Source: CAWDJT01 sp963828705
GTDB lineage: Bacteria; Desulfobacterota; Syntrophobacteria; Syntrophobacterales; Syntrophobacteraceae
Direction: 5' to 3'
DNA length: 64,000 nt
NCBI GenBank assembly: GCA_963828705.1
Contig: CAWHGA010000034.1
Span: 65,918-129,917, forward strand
In this document: positions 9,069 through 18,184 of the stretch, one piece after another
Layout: the number at the start of each line of letters is the position of its first letter
Numbering within the stretch: the stretch's first letter is position 1
Translations under genes and position numbers: made by a program
Notes under the pieces: generated by a model
The model's input: only the letters and a program-made list of their open reading frames with translations
The model's database searches: none
What the model was told of the DNA's origin: nothing

Positions 9069-10478
9069 ATGAAAACAACCCGGAAAGATTCCGCAAAGGT
9101 GTTGGTGTCGCTGGTTTTTCTAGCCTGTTGGATGGGTCTGGCCAATGCCGCGATAGCCGAGGAGAAACCTGCCCTGGGTTTGGATCAACTGATCCAGATG
9201 GCGTTGGAAAGTAGTCCGGAACTCCAGGAGGCCGAACAGAACGTAGCGTCGGCCCAGGCTGACCTCGCCCAGGCCAAAGCTGGTCAGTGGGCGCAGATGG
9301 ATGTCATCGGCATGATTGGTCCGGCCAAGGACGCCAAAACGCCTATTGTTGCGGTCAATGCCGTTCCCGCAGGTGGCGTGTTGTTTGGTACGATCGTGGA
9401 TCGCGATGAGAATTCCGTTGGGATTTTTGGCCGCCTGGAGCTGGCCATTATCCAACCCCTGTTCACTTTTGGAAAGATCTCTAATCGCCAAGATGCGGCC
9501 TCTTTTGGTGTGGATGCGCAACGATCGGCCCGCGACAAGAAACGCGGTGACGTGATCCTGAATGTCAAGCAGTTCTACTTTGGTCTGGTTGTTGCCCAAC
9601 AGGGCCTGAAAGCAGCTGATGACACCGATGCCTTCATTCAGGATGCGCGCAAGCGGATCCAGCGATTGCTGGATCTTGGTTCCACCAACGTACAGCAATC
9701 GGACCTCTATCGGTTGGCGGCCTTCGAAGCTGACGTGAAGCAGTTCAAGGCGAAAGCTGAATCGGGCAGTAAAGTGGCCTATCTGGCTTTGAAGCAGGCG
9801 GTGGGGTTCCCCGCGAGTCAGGATTTCCGCCTGGATGCCAAGGAGCTACCGAAGGATACCCGTGCCCTGGGGAACCAGGAGGAATATGTGCAGCGGGCAC
9901 TGGCCCGGCGGCCGGAGCTGGAACAGCTGCAGAAGGGCATCGCCGCTCAGCGATCGATGGTCGAAGCCGCCAAGGCAGATCTCTATCCTTCCTTCTTTGC
10001 CGCCGGGATCGGCTCCTTTGCCGGCGCCCCGGGGCGTGAGCATCTGGACAATTCGTACATCCGTGATGAGTTCAATCACGCTCAAATGGGCGTGGTGTTA
10101 GGAACCCAGTGGCATTTTGACCTGGGGATTGGCCGGGCGAAGGTGAGCAAAGCCAGAGCAGAACACCAGAAGCTGATTCATACCAAGGACTATGCCGAAC
10201 GCAACATCCCTGTTCAGGTGGTCAAACACTATCAGGACGCGATTGAGGCCGAGGTCTCCTTCAAAGCTTATGAAAAGGCTGCGGTGGGCGCGCGCAAATG
10301 GATTGTCTCAGCTTTCACCAACTTCGATATGGGAGTTGGGACTGCCCGCGACATGTTTGACGCCATCGATCGATACGGCAAGAACCAGGGTGAGTATCTG
10401 GTCAACCTCTATAACTATCATGTGGCACTGGCAACCTTAAGTAATGCGGTGGCCGAATACCGCTCGGCAAATCCATAA
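9069..10478 (+). CDS. TolC-family outer membrane channel protein
   Basis: A 469-residue protein with an N-terminal signal peptide (KVLVSLVFLACWMGLANAAIA), then two repeats of the OEP family: long amphipathic helical stretches beginning ALGLDQLIQMALESSPELQEAEQNVASAQADL and again at ALARRPELEQLQKGIAAQRSMVEAAKADLYPS. These trimeric proteins form a tunnel across the periplasm and outer membrane. The start has a good ribosome site (GGGAGGTGATGAG). It lies directly upstream of hpnN and hpnM in the same direction, so it may serve as the outer membrane exit for hopanoid lipids. No membrane-fusion adaptor gene is seen. The gap of 259 bases to hpnN shows no recognisable feature. Confidence 0.88.
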   Translation: MKTTRKDSAKVLVSLVFLACWMGLANAAIAEEKPALGLDQLIQMALESSPELQEAEQNVASAQADLAQAKAGQWAQMDVIGMIGPAKDAKTPIVAVNAVPAGGVLFGTIVDRDENSVGIFGRLELAIIQPLFTFGKISNRQDAASFGVDAQRSARDKKRGDVILNVKQFYFGLVVAQQGLKAADDTDAFIQDARKRIQRLLDLGSTNVQQSDLYRLAAFEADVKQFKAKAESGSKVAYLALKQAVGFPASQDFRLDAKELPKDTRALGNQEEYVQRALARRPELEQLQKGIAAQRSMVEAAKADLYPSFFAAGIGSFAGAPGREHLDNSYIRDEFNHAQMGVVLGTQWHFDLGIGRAKVSKARAEHQKLIHTKDYAERNIPVQVVKHYQDAIEAEVSFKAYEKAAVGARKWIVSAFTNFDMGVGTARDMFDAIDRYGKNQGEYLVNLYNYHVALATLSNAVAEYRSANP

Positions 10479-10737
10479 AGGCACAGCGCTTGGGTCGTTC
10501 CGAAAAGAGGGACCTGATCATCAGGCTGGACACGTTTTGGGGCCGCATAAGCACTTCTCAAAACGGTGTTATTTGCCGATAAACAAATATACCAGGCATC
10601 AAAGAACAGGACAGACTGGAATTGAACCCGGTGGGGCAGTCAAGATCGCGTGCGCGCCTGGTGCGGCGTCGGTTTCAAAGGCTTGCGACCCGTCGGTATC
10701 CGAGATTTGAAACGGAAGTTGGGCTCGATAGATTTTC

Positions 10738-13501
10738 ATGGCAGTTTTATCCCGTGTTTTGCAGATATGGTTGAGTTGGATTCTGGCGAGACCCCGCACC
10801 GTTCTGGTGATGGCTTTTCTGACGGCGGTGATCTCAATCGTTCTTGCGGCCAACAGGCTGGACTTGCAAACCGACCAACTGGAACTGATTTCCGCCGAAC
10901 ATCCCCTAATTGCCCTCTCAGACCGCCTTGCTCACTTCCGTCTTGGTGGTAAGGCCACCTTCACCGTAGCGGTGATGGCGCCCACCCCCGAGCGGGGCGT
11001 GCAGTTCGCCTCCGCCTTGGCTGCACTTGTCGAACAAGACTCCAAACATTTTCGCGGCGTCCTCTACCGGGTGGACCCAAACCTGCTAAAATCCTGGGCA
11101 CTCCTCTATCCCGATGTGGAGGATATCGGCCAGATCCGCACCGCGGTCACCGAACATGCCCGCCTCATCGAAGGCGTGGCCGACCAACCGGACCTCATCG
11201 CTTTGCTGCGGCTGATCAATCAGGAAATGACCAGGCGCATGGTTGGTGAGTTATTTACCGGTTTCCTGGAGGAATCCGATTCGGGTGCCAATGCCGCCGG
11301 CACCAAGGAGCCGATGGATCTGGGGTTTTTGATCCAGACCCTGGAAGGGCTTCGCGATGGTTTGCAAGGCAGCGAAAGCTTTCGATCCCCCTGGTTTTCC
11401 TTCTTCAAGAACAACTTCTTTGATCTGTCATTAGAAGGGTATTTCTGGGAAGGCGGCAAGCGCTACCTGCTCATGTTTGTGGCTCCTGAAAAGCATGGGG
11501 ATGGTTTCGAGACGATCCAGGCAAGCATTCAGCAGCTACGCTTGCTGATCACGGAACTGCAGCGGACCTATCCGGATGTGCAGGCAGGTGTCACCGGCCA
11601 GCAAGCGCTCAACAACGATCAAATGATGGCCGCTATGAATGACATGAGTCGCGCCACCTGGTGGTCACTGGCGGGTATCCTGGTGCTCATGGTGGTTTTC
11701 CTCAATGGTATGCGCCGCCCTCTGATCGGACTGGTTTCGCTGGGGGTCGGTCTATGCTGGACCTTAGGCTGGACAACGCTGGTCATCGGCCATCTCAATA
11801 TCCTTTCGGTGGTGTTTCGCCCCTTTACTTTGCGGCTTGGGCGTGGATTACGGTATTCACTGGTTCGCTCGTTACGAGGAGCAGGAGCAACGAGCGGCCA
11901 TCGATCGTCGCGGGGTAATCGAGTGGGTGAACCAGCATTCGGGGCCGGGGATCTTTCTGGCGGGGCTGGGTACCATCTTTTCCTTTCTCCCGCTGGTGCT
12001 TACCGGCTTCAGAGGGTTGATGGAACTGGGAGCCATTGCCGGTTTCGGCATTCTGCTCATTCTGGTAGCGGATTTTACCGTACTTCCGGCGCTCAGCGTC
12101 TTCCTCGCTGGGCATTCCTGGCGAACTCCCCCCTTCGGGCGTGCGGATGCCGACCGTGACATGGTCAAGTTCTCCACACGGGGGGGCTATCTGGTCCTGG
12201 GTATAAGCTTCTTGCTATGCTTGATGAGCATCTGGGGGATACTGCGAGTTGGGTTCGATCTCAACCCGTTACGGCTCCAGGCCGCCAATGCTGAATCTGT
12301 GGTGTGGGAGAAACGGCTCATTGAGGATTCCAAGAAATCTCCGATAGCCGCCGCTGCGTATGCGTCATCCCCCGAGGAAGTGAGTAGGAAATCCGCAATA
12401 TTTAAAGCGTTGCCGACCGTGACCGAGGTGGAAAGCGTTTTCAGCTTGCTGCCGGATCATCAGGAAGAAAAGATCCCGCTGCTGCATGCGCTCAGTCCTT
12501 ACATCCCGCCCATTCGCAGCACACCATGGGCTCCGCTTCCATCTGATTCGACCGCATTGCAGGAGATCCTGTCCCGTATCCGCTTCAAGATGCAGGAAGA
12601 GCTGGCGGCCAAGGAAGGTGCGGATCAGAAGCTGGTGGCACAGATGAGTCAAACACATCGGTTGTCCGGCGAGATCCTCCAGCTGCTACAAGGGGGATCG
12701 GATGCCGAAGGGCGGCTTAACGATTATCGGCGGCGATTTAATGCCGACCTGCTCAGCACCTGGGAATTCCTGCGGGGCGGATTGGCCGTTCGGCCCATGA
12801 CCATTGCCGATCTGCCCGAGACCTTGCGAAACTGGTTCTACCACGAGGGGGAGTATCTCATTCGGATTTACCCTAAGGAGTCCGTCTGGGAGGAAGGCGC
12901 TCTGACGCGGTTTGTGACCGATTTGCAGAAGGCGGATCCCGAAGTGGTGGGAGACCCGGTTTCTTTGCATGTGTTTGCATCCGCTTTCAAAAAAGCCTGC
13001 ATCAAGGCATCCATTTATGCTTTGGTGGCGATCTTTGCGCTCCTGCTGATCACCTTTCGAAGCGCGTACCTGGCTACCCTGGCCTTTGTCCCGCTGGTGG
13101 TGGGGATTCTTTGGACCGTTGGCATCATGGGTTTGGCTGGGGTGGATTTCAACCTGGCCAACAGCATTTTCATGCCACTGATCGTGGGAGCCGGTGTCGA
13201 ATATGGAGTGATCATCCTGCACCGCTGGGTCGAGGGGGGCATCCGCCCCGGCCATCTACCCTTCAGTACCGGCAAAGGTGTGATCCTGGCTGCCTTGACC
13301 ACCACCGTCGGTTTTGGAACCTTGATGATTTCTCATCATCGAGGCATATTCAGCCTTGGTTTTGTTGCTTGGACGGGAAGCATCTGCGTGCTGGTGGCCG
13401 CCATCGTGCTGCTTCCCGCTCTGTTGGTGAGTGTGCCGCAACGGCGGCGTGTTGTTGACCAGGAGGTGCTACTGCGATGCGATTACCCATCATCCCAATG
13501 A
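10738..13501 (+). CDS. hpnN: Hopanoid RND transporter HpnN (frameshifted)
   Basis: A large RND/MmpL-like transporter of about 920 residues when joined. It has an N-terminal span, a long periplasmic loop, and two repeated sets of membrane segments, including the VDYGIHWFARY and GVEYGVIILHRW motifs that carry conserved family residues. The frame breaks near 11818, where TTTCGCCCC should read TTTGCCCC; removing one C gives NILSVVFAPLLCGLGVDYGIHW. In studied bacteria HpnN is required to move C35 hopanoids to the outer membrane. Its stop overlaps the start of hpnM. The assignment is supported by hpnM, hpnJ, hpnI and hpnK in the same locus. Confidence 0.9.
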
Positions 13502-14097
13502 TGATCTGCTGTGCCCTGCTGTGGAGCGGGACTGCCATCCATGCTCAGACCGGAGATGCGACCTCGACCGTAAAGGCGGTGCTCGATCGCGCCATGGAAA
13601 TCCAGACCCGGGCTGATCTGGCCGGAGATGCCAGGCGCACGGAACGGACCCGCCTGGTTCGCCAGCTCATCTTGGACAATTTTGATTTTTCAGAAATGGC
13701 CAGGGATGTCATAAAGGGCAGCTGGGATCAGGCTGTTCCCAACCAGCGCAGCGAATTCCAACGCCTGTTCACCGAACTGTTCCAGGATTCCTATACGCGC
13801 ATGGTGCTCAACTTTTTGCGTCAGGAAACCATCGATTACCGGGGGGAAAGCGCTGAAAAGTCAGGGGCGCTGGTCAAGACGGCGATCCTCAGGGCCAATG
13901 AGCACATCCCGGTGGACTACCGCTTGGTGCGGAAGGGCAATCGTTGGCTGATTCGCGATGTTGACATCGATGGCGTGAGCATCGTGGAGCATTATCGCAG
14001 CACCTTCCGACAAGTGATCCGGACCAACTCCTTCGATGGGCTGCTCAAGAAAATGCGTCTGCAAAGCCAGGTACTGCAAGATAAGGGGGCTGGCTGA
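13477..14097 (+). CDS. hpnM: Hopanoid-associated periplasmic carrier HpnM (MlaC/Ttg2D-like)
   Basis: A 206-residue secreted protein with a signal peptide (MMICCALLWSGTAIHAQ) and an MlaC-type domain: LVRQLILDNFDFSEMARDVIKGSWDQ, EFQRLFTELFQDSYTRMV, VDYRLVRKGNRWLIRDVDIDGVSIVEHYRSTFRQVI. MlaC-type proteins ferry lipids across the periplasm in a hydrophobic pocket, and HpnM is the hopanoid-locus member of the family. The gene starts inside the 3' end of hpnN (25-base overlap) with ribosome site AGGAGGT. It probably works with HpnN and possibly with the TolC-like channel upstream. Confidence 0.9.
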   Translation: MRLPIIPMMICCALLWSGTAIHAQTGDATSTVKAVLDRAMEIQTRADLAGDARRTERTRLVRQLILDNFDFSEMARDVIKGSWDQAVPNQRSEFQRLFTELFQDSYTRMVLNFLRQETIDYRGESAEKSGALVKTAILRANEHIPVDYRLVRKGNRWLIRDVDIDGVSIVEHYRSTFRQVIRTNSFDGLLKKMRLQSQVLQDKGAG

Positions 14098-14162
14098 GAT
14101 CTCCAATGGTATTCGCTATTTCCTTCTGATTGAATGGTTGCCCCAAACGCCATGGAGCGCGC

Positions 14163-15584
14163 ATGAAAACTTTGCTGTTGAACCCCCCCTCCTTCGAAAA
14201 GTTTGATGGAGGGGCCGGTTCCCGTTGGCCAGCAACTCGCGAGATTATCTCTTACTGGTACCCGGTCTGGCTTACCTATCCAGCCGGCATGATCAAGCAA
14301 AGCCGGGTACTCGATGCCCCGCCGCACAACGTCTCACCTGAAGAAACCGTAAGGATCGCCCGTGACTATGACTTCCTGGTGTTGTTTACCAGCACGCCGG
14401 GATTCATCAAGGACGTTCGCTTGGCGGAAATGATCAAGGCAGCTCATCCCGGGATAAAAATCGCCTTTGTGGGACCACATGTGTCGGTGCTGCTGAAAGA
14501 AAGCCTGAGGGCGTCATCGGCCATCGATTTTGTGGTGCGCAAGGAATTCGATTTCGCGGTGGTGGAGTTTGCCCAGGGAAAGCCGCTTGAACAAATTGCC
14601 GGGGTCAGCTACCTGGACAACGGCCAGGTCATTCATACACCCGACCGGGTCCCAACCGAGGACCTGGATTCGCTGCCTTTTGCCGTAGATATCTACAAAC
14701 GGGACCTGGACATCACCCGCTATAACGTACCTTTCCTCCACCATCCCTTCATCAGTTTCTATACGGCACGGGGCTGCCCAGCGCTATGTACCTACTGTCT
14801 GTGGCCGCAAACTTACACTGGCCACCGGTGGCGGCCGCGGAGTGTGGATAATGTGGTGGCCGAGGTCCGCCGTGCCTACGAACTGTTTCCTGGACTCAAG
14901 GAAATCTTTTTCGATGACGATACCTTTGCCTGGAAACGGACGCGCACCATCGAACTGTGTAAGAAGCTCAAACCGCTCAACTTCACCTGGTCCTGTACGT
15001 GTCGCGTGCACGCCGACTATGAAACCCTTAAAGCCATGAAGGAAGCTGGTTGCCGGCTGCTGGTCGTGGGTTTTGAATCGGGTGATCCCACCATTCTGAA
15101 GAACATCAGAAAGGGCGCCACAGTCAAGCAGGCGCGGGAATTCATGCGCAATTGCCGCCGTCTGGGGCTTGTTGTCCATGGGGATTTCATCATCGGTCTT
15201 CCCGGCGAAACCCCCGAAACCATTGAGCGGACCATGCGTTTTGCCGAGGAACTCGACTGTGAGACCATCCAGGTTTCCATCGCCCATTCCTATCCAGGAA
15301 CGGAGTTCCATGACTACCTGCTGAAACATGGCTATCTCACCGAAGACGAGATGGCCGATGAGTGCGGCCATCAGATGCCCAATATTGAGTATCCTGGCCT
15401 GAGCCGCCGCGAAATCATGGAAGCAGTGGAGCGCTTCTACGCTCGCTACTACTTCCGGCCGCGGATTGTGTTCCGGATCGTACGGCGGGCCATCTTTGAC
15501 GCGGTGGAGCGCCGTCGCTTGTACCGGGAAGCCCGCGAATATTTGCGTTTGCGCGCCCGCAGGCGATTATTCGTACGTGGTTGA
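14163..15584 (+). CDS. hpnJ: Hopanoid radical SAM protein HpnJ
   Basis: A 473-residue B12-binding-type radical SAM enzyme. The N-terminal half is a cobalamin-binding-like Rossmann domain (KTLLLNPPSFEKF... LVLFTSTPGF...IAFVGPHVSVL). The radical SAM cluster motif is CPALCTYCLWP, followed by a (beta/alpha) barrel (FFDDDTF, LLVVGFESGD, VHGDFIIGLPGETPETI). In Burkholderia, HpnJ converts glucosaminyl-bacteriohopanetetrol to the cyclitol ether, a ring contraction, after HpnI and HpnK. The ATG at 14163 is preferred over one at 14130 because MKTLLLNPPS is the conserved N-terminus. It lies downstream of hpnM and upstream of two small transporters and hpnI. Confidence 0.92.
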   Translation: MKTLLLNPPSFEKFDGGAGSRWPATREIISYWYPVWLTYPAGMIKQSRVLDAPPHNVSPEETVRIARDYDFLVLFTSTPGFIKDVRLAEMIKAAHPGIKIAFVGPHVSVLLKESLRASSAIDFVVRKEFDFAVVEFAQGKPLEQIAGVSYLDNGQVIHTPDRVPTEDLDSLPFAVDIYKRDLDITRYNVPFLHHPFISFYTARGCPALCTYCLWPQTYTGHRWRPRSVDNVVAEVRRAYELFPGLKEIFFDDDTFAWKRTRTIELCKKLKPLNFTWSCTCRVHADYETLKAMKEAGCRLLVVGFESGDPTILKNIRKGATVKQAREFMRNCRRLGLVVHGDFIIGLPGETPETIERTMRFAEELDCETIQVSIAHSYPGTEFHDYLLKHGYLTEDEMADECGHQMPNIEYPGLSRREIMEAVERFYARYYFRPRIVFRIVRRAIFDAVERRRLYREAREYLRLRARRRLFVRG

Positions 15585-15659
15585 CCAGCTGCCGATGCCA
15601 ACAGATTTTTCTCTCCAGCAGCTGCCATCCCGTGAGTGTGGCGCGAGGATTAGAACTCC

Positions 15660-16094
15660 ATGAAAACTGCCATGGTGTTGATCATTGCCGTTCTGTCTCA
15701 GGCGGCTGGCAATACGATGCTCAGCAAGGGCATGAAGGAGCTTGCGGCCGCGGCTGGCACGCAGGGAGATCCAGGCCTGCTGTGGATGGCTTGGCACGCC
15801 GTGGGTAGCCCGCTTCTATGCCTGGGGACTGTCCTGCTGCTGGTTTTTTTGGTGTTGTTCAGCGCGGCCCTTTCCTGGGAAGACCTGAGCTTCGTGTTGC
15901 CGGCAACGTCCTTTGGTTACGTGCTCAACCTGGCCTTCGCTCACCATCTCCTCCATGAAGCTGTTTCCCCGACTCGCTGGTTTGGAACCATGCTCATTTC
16001 CCTCGGTGTGCTGCTGGTGGCCAAATCAGGCACCCGAAGCAGTCAGGCGGCATCGGAGCGGACCGCCGAAGAGCTTTCCAGGGTCGGCCAATGA
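15660..16094 (+). CDS. Small EamA/SMR-type transporter, ArnE/ArnF-like (first of pair)
   Basis: A 144-residue protein with four predicted membrane helices, starting with the typical MKTAMVLIIAVLSQAAGNTMLSKGMKEL segment. The family core (FSAALSWEDLSFVLPATSFGYVLNLAFAHHLLHEAVSPTRWFGTMLISLGVLLVAKSG) resembles the SMR/ArnEF branch. ArnE and ArnF act as a heterodimer that flips undecaprenyl-phosphate-aminoarabinose. The stop overlaps the start of a second, homologous small transporter (ATGA), which suggests a heterodimer here too. It is flanked by hpnJ and hpnI, so the cargo may be a lipid-linked sugar or a hopanoid; this is inference. Confidence 0.8.
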   Translation: MKTAMVLIIAVLSQAAGNTMLSKGMKELAAAAGTQGDPGLLWMAWHAVGSPLLCLGTVLLLVFLVLFSAALSWEDLSFVLPATSFGYVLNLAFAHHLLHEAVSPTRWFGTMLISLGVLLVAKSGTRSSQAASERTAEELSRVGQ

Positions 16095-16459
16095 TGACTT
16101 TCCTGATGATTCTGGCCAACGTTTTGAGCACCTCGGCGGGGGATGTGTTTATCACTCGCGGCATGAAACAGGTCGGCGAGATCTCCACGTTGCGCGTGCG
16201 AGTCCTGCTGGGGATTGCGGGCCAAGTCCTGAGCAACGGCAGCTTCCTGGTCGGTGTACTTTGTATGGCGGTGAGCTTTTTTTCTTTCATTGCGGTGTTA
16301 TCCTGGGCCGACATGAGCCTCGTCGTGCCGCTGTCATCCTTGGCCTACGTGGTCAGCACCGTGGGAGCCAGAACCATTCTCAAGGAAAAGGTCATCTTGT
16401 TGCGCTGGGCGGGGATATTGCTGGTGTGCGCCGGGGCCGCTCTGGTCTCGCTGCCGTGA
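16091..16459 (+). CDS. Small EamA/SMR-type transporter, ArnE/ArnF-like (second of pair)
   Basis: A 122-residue, four-helix membrane protein: MILANVLSTSAGDVFITRGMKQVG in helix 1, then FLVGVLCMAVSFFSFIAVLSWADMSLVVPLSSLAYVVSTVGA, and a final helix WAGILLVCAGAALVSL. It is homologous to the preceding 144-residue protein and starts within its stop codon, so the two are probably made in equal amounts and form a heterodimer. hpnI begins only five bases after its stop, giving a tight hpnJ-transporter-transporter-hpnI order. Confidence 0.8.
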   Translation: MMTFLMILANVLSTSAGDVFITRGMKQVGEISTLRVRVLLGIAGQVLSNGSFLVGVLCMAVSFFSFIAVLSWADMSLVVPLSSLAYVVSTVGARTILKEKVILLRWAGILLVCAGAALVSLP

Positions 16460-16464
16460 TGTGA

Positions 16465-17616
16465 GTGGCGAAGATGCTTCTGACCCTGACCTTTTTGTTC
16501 AGCACCCTGGCCGGCATTGCCGTCTGCTATCATCTTTTTTGCATCTACGCTGTTTACCGTTTCTTTCTTAATGCCCCCCAGATAGCCTCTGAAGAACTTC
16601 CTCCAGCTACCGTCCTCATTCCCCTTTGTGGTGCCGATTTCGATGCCCTTGCCAACTATGTTTCCTTCTGCCGCCAGGATTATCCTCAGGTCCAGATTGT
16701 GTTCGGCGTTCACGATGAACATGACTCGTCCATCCCGGTGGTGCGCCAATTGATGGCCGACTTCCCGGATGGTGATATCCGTTTGGTGGTGAGTGCCGAC
16801 ACCATCGGGGAAAACCGCAAGGTCAGCAACCTCCATAACATGCTGGCGGAAGCCCGCTACGACCGGATCGTGATTGTCGATAGCGACATCCGGGTTGCAC
16901 CGGATTTCCTGCGCAACACCGTGCCACATCTGAATGACCCGAGGGTGGGACTGGTCACCTGCTTTTACCGGGCGGCCCAGGCGATCAATTGGGTTTCGCG
17001 ATTGGAAGCCGTTGAAATCACGGCGGAGTTCCTGCCGGGCGTGATTGTGGCGCGGATGATGGAGGGGATGACCTTCGCCCTGGGTGCCGCCATGGTTACC
17101 ACTCGCGACAAGCTGGAGGCCATTGGCGGTTTCCAGGCCATCGCCGATCATCTGGCTGACGATTACATGCTTGGCCACCTGATTCACCGGGCTGGCTATG
17201 AGGTGCGACTGGTGCCCTATGTGGTGGAGACCGTGCTGGGACCCATAGAGTTCGTGCGGATGCTGGGCCATCAGGTTCGCTGGGCGCGGGTTAAGCGGGC
17301 CTGCCGTCCAGGCGGTTACCTGGGTTTGATCGTGACATACGGGACGCCGTTTGCCTTCTTGGCAGCCGTGGTTTCCCGGGGTGCTCCCCTAAACCTTGCA
17401 ATCCTGGGACTTGCGGTCGGCATCCGCCTGTTGATGGGTTGGCTGGTGGGTTATCGCTGGCTCGGCGATGAAACTGTAAGACGCTACCTGTGGCTGCTCC
17501 CGGTGAGAGACCTGGTCAGCTTCCTCATCTGGTGCGTGAGTCTGACCGGGCGTACCATTGAATGGCGTGGAAAGATCTTTGACATCGCCAGCGATGGTCG
17601 GATGATCCCACGCTGA
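16465..17616 (+). CDS. hpnI: Hopanoid glycosyltransferase HpnI
   Basis: A 383-residue membrane-bound family 2 glycosyltransferase (ceramide glucosyltransferase-like). It has an N-terminal membrane helix (LTLTFLFSTLAGIAVCYHLFCIYAVYRFF), then VLIPLCGAD, the metal-binding DSDIRVAPDFL, the late ADDYMLGHLIHRAGYEV and HQVRWARVKR (Q/RxxRW-like) motifs, and C-terminal membrane helices. In hopanoid producers HpnI adds N-acetylglucosamine to bacteriohopanetetrol. With HpnK and HpnJ in this window it completes the BHT cyclitol ether branch. GTG at 16465 is used; an in-frame ATG lies three codons later. The 92-base gap downstream separates it from the convergent archease gene. Confidence 0.92.
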   Translation: MAKMLLTLTFLFSTLAGIAVCYHLFCIYAVYRFFLNAPQIASEELPPATVLIPLCGADFDALANYVSFCRQDYPQVQIVFGVHDEHDSSIPVVRQLMADFPDGDIRLVVSADTIGENRKVSNLHNMLAEARYDRIVIVDSDIRVAPDFLRNTVPHLNDPRVGLVTCFYRAAQAINWVSRLEAVEITAEFLPGVIVARMMEGMTFALGAAMVTTRDKLEAIGGFQAIADHLADDYMLGHLIHRAGYEVRLVPYVVETVLGPIEFVRMLGHQVRWARVKRACRPGGYLGLIVTYGTPFAFLAAVVSRGAPLNLAILGLAVGIRLLMGWLVGYRWLGDETVRRYLWLLPVRDLVSFLIWCVSLTGRTIEWRGKIFDIASDGRMIPR

Positions 17617-17708
17617 AGCTGTTGCGCCGAGAACCCCAACACTGACGACGCCAATGCGCTGTCGCGTGCATGATCTTTTGAGTTTACACGGCAGTTTACG
17701 ACAGCCCC

Positions 17709-18140
17709 TTAGATATCCAGAATCACGAACGCTTTCCAGCCGTCTTCGGAAGTTCCCACGTGAAACCGGTGGAGGGTCACCGCCTTGACGTCCACCAGGA
17801 GTTCATGGCGATCCGGATCGATGAGTTCGCCCTGAACTTGGGCGGTCAATACCCAGGTGTCGTCATGCTGTTTGATGTGTATGGTTGCCACCCGCAGTAG
17901 CAGCCGTTCGGCATCCTTGTAGAAAACCAGCTCCTGCAGCAGCTGAAACAGCAGCAGATCGATGGCTTCAGCTTCCAGGTGCAGTTCGCGCCGTTCTCGC
18001 CTGGCAACGGTCGCAAGGTCTGCCACCATAACCTGGAGTGTGGCATCGGCAGCGGCAGCGAACATCTCTTCGAGGGAGTCTCCCCAGGCTTCAAAGGCCA
18101 CATCGGCAATGGCAATATCATCCAGGTAGCGGTGGGGCAT
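17709..18140 (-). CDS. Archease, RtcB cofactor protein
   Basis: A 143-residue archease. Typical features are an N-terminal YLDDIAIADVAFEAWGDSLEEMFAAAADAT segment and the acidic C-terminal region LLVDVKAVTLHRFHV, which resembles the family's metal-binding tail. Archease speeds guanylation of the RNA ligase RtcB and widens its nucleotide use. The gene follows rtcB by about 45 bases in the same direction. The start MPHRYLDD is chosen over an upstream ATG at 18179 because the family begins there. In archeases the His of the N-terminal signature is usually followed by a small residue; here it reads HRYLDD. Confidence 0.85.
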   Translation of the reverse strand: MPHRYLDDIAIADVAFEAWGDSLEEMFAAAADATLQVMVADLATVARRERRELHLEAEAIDLLLFQLLQELVFYKDAERLLLRVATIHIKQHDDTWVLTAQVQGELIDPDRHELLVDVKAVTLHRFHVGTSEDGWKAFVILDI

Positions 18141-18184
18141 GGGTTTGCTCTGTCCTAATGGCCAACGACGCCACTCCAAAGGGG

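Noticed and set aside
10610..10650. tRNA T-arm-like sequence GGGTTCAATTCC on the minus strand
   Set aside because: No acceptor stem, anticodon arm or CCA end could be folded around it.
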